This document shows, piece by piece, positions 63,114 through 64,000 of a stretch of DNA of 64,000 nucleotides; position 1 is the stretch's first letter, and the number at the start of each line of letters is the position of its first letter. Position numbers and translations under genes: made by a program. Source of the DNA: Synechococcus sp. 8F6. GTDB lineage: Bacteria; Cyanobacteriota; Cyanobacteriia; PCC-6307; Cyanobiaceae. The notes below the pieces were generated by a model. The model saw only the letters and a program-made list of their open reading frames with translations. It did not search any database and was not told the origin of the DNA. Location: assembly GCF_002252665.1 (NCBI RefSeq), contig NZ_NQKZ01000011.1, forward strand, positions 1-64,000, written 5' to 3'.

Positions 63114-64000
63114 TCACACCTTCTCCACCGTGCGGCGGCCCAGCAGACCGCTGGGGCGCAGCAGCAGCACCGCAAACAGAATCGCGAAGGCCAGGGCATC
63201 GCGCCAACCGGAGGCCGCACTGGGCACCAGCGCTTCTGCTAGGCCCATCAGCAGCCCGCCGGCGATCGCGCCGGGCACGCTGCCCAGCCCGCCCAGCACC
63301 AGCACCGCCAGCCCCTTGAGTCCGTAGCTGATGCCGAAGTAGGGGCCCGGCAGGCTCACGCTCACGCCGATCAGGCCGCCGCCCAGCCCCGCCAGAGCAC
63401 CACTGAGAAAGAACGCCAGCCGCACCATCGCCGCGCTGGGGATGCCGAGCAGCTGGGCGGTTGTGGCGTCTTCCGCCACGGCCCGCAGGGCTCGGCCGCC
63501 CTTGCTGCGCTCCAGCCAGAGGCTGAGCACGAGCACGGCGGCGGCGGAGATCAGCAGCAGCAACAGCTGGATGGTGCGGATGCGGGCGCCGCCGATCACC
63601 AGCACATCCGGCAGCCCGGCCAGGGCATCGGTGCTCTGGGGGAAGGCGTAGCCCTCGGCCCCCATCAGCAGTTGCAGCAGGTTCACCAGCACCACGCCAG
63701 CGCCGAGGCTGGTGATCAGGGCCAGCAGGGGCTCGGCGTTGCGGCGTCGCAGCGGCGCGAAGGCCACCTGCTCCACCAGCAGGCCGATCAGGCCCGAGCC
63801 AGCCGCCGCCAGCAGCAGCGCCAACCAGAAGGGCAACCCGCTCGGCAACCCCCAGCCCGGCAGGGCGCCGTTGACGCCGATCTTGCCGCCCATCAATAAA
63901 AACGTGAGATAGCCCCCCACGGAAAACAGGGCGCCCTGGGCGAAGTTGATCACCCCGAGCACCGAGAACACCAGCGTGTAGCCCAGGGCCACCAGGGCAT
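63114..64000 (-). CDS. livH: ABC importer permease, LivH type, N-terminus cut by window edge
   Basis: A permease fragment with the LivH blocks ALGYTLVFSVLGVINFAQGALFSVGGYL, LLALITSLGAGVVLVNLLQLLMG, GRALRAVAEDATTAQLLGIP and GLKGLAVLVLGGLGSVPGAIAGGLLMGLAEAL. The reading frame is open through base 64000, so the true start lies to the right; only a few residues are probably missing. It makes the channel with LivM. Substrate class cannot be decided without the binding protein; a urea (Urt) or NatC/NatD role is possible. Confidence 0.9.
   Translation of the reverse strand, partial: ALVALGYTLVFSVLGVINFAQGALFSVGGYLTFLLMGGKIGVNGALPGWGLPSGLPFWLALLLAAAGSGLIGLLVEQVAFAPLRRRNAEPLLALITSLGAGVVLVNLLQLLMGAEGYAFPQSTDALAGLPDVLVIGGARIRTIQLLLLLISAAAVLVLSLWLERSKGGRALRAVAEDATTAQLLGIPSAAMVRLAFFLSGALAGLGGGLIGVSVSLPGPYFGISYGLKGLAVLVLGGLGSVPGAIAGGLLMGLAEALVPSAASGWRDALAFAILFAVLLLRPSGLLGRRTVEKV

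Overview
The window looks like a chromosomal segment of a GC-rich unicellular alpha-cyanobacterium (Synechococcus/Cyanobium type). Evidence: the N-terminus of photosystem II D2 (psbD), the photosystem assembly genes ycf4 and ycf39, the cytochrome b6f subunit petM, an NADPH-thioredoxin reductase fused to thioredoxin (NTRC), a three-gene pntA1-pntA2-pntB transhydrogenase, DXP-pathway dxr, and Nif11-domain proteins. Genes are packed very tightly, with many ATGA or TGATG stop-start overlaps and convergent genes that share coding ends. No gap reaches 300 bp. I see no rRNA, insertion sequence, integrase or CRISPR array.

Layout. 1-6.9 kb: photosynthesis and housekeeping genes (psbD fragment, ycf4, lipoprotein cyclophilin, ilvH, hydrolase, Trm1-like methyltransferase, petM, ycf39, RsuA-type pseudouridine synthase, infA). 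6.9-16.2 kb: NTRC, an SF2 helicase, the pnt operon, a YheT-type hydrolase, a thioredoxin-like ferredoxin and dxr. 16.2-27.8 kb: DUF368 protein, RluA synthase, NSS transporter, cysS-polA, DUF1643 protein, Na+/H+ antiporter and gltX. 27.8-33.8 kb: tRNA-Asp and tRNA-Trp, rplS, map, an SDR, a BioD/DRTGG protein, a DprA-like Rossmann protein, MAPEG and YajQ. 33.8-39.5 kb: a fused 5-oxoprolinase translationally coupled to gamma-glutamyltranspeptidase, two steps of glutathione breakdown.

40.1-60.7 kb is the most distinctive part. Two DUF2231 membrane proteins lead into a heme-copper oxidase whose subunit II has lost the CuA ligands and whose subunit I carries the YSHPxVY signature, so it is best read as the cyanobacterial alternative respiratory terminal oxidase (ARTO, a quinol oxidase). 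The same strand continues with a GMC flavoprotein, a GH63/MGH1-like glycosidase and a second GMC flavoprotein. Nearby are a DoxX protein, glycogen debranching enzyme, a double-VOC protein, a reverse-strand operon RidA-cupin-SMP30 lactonase-Nif11-GlcG/HbpS, a glucose-dehydrogenase-like SDR, two tandem channel-like proteins, a type-2 NADH dehydrogenase and another Nif11 protein. I infer, without proof, a neighbourhood that links glucan or sugar oxidation to a quinol-oxidising respiratory branch.

60.7-64 kb: an ABC importer of the branched-chain/neutral amino acid type (livF-G-M-H, the last cut by the window edge).

Two RNA-modification genes (Trm1-like and RsuA-like) have no ATG/GTG/TTG upstream of their conserved N-terminal motifs; an in-frame CTG is the only near-cognate start in the right place for each.
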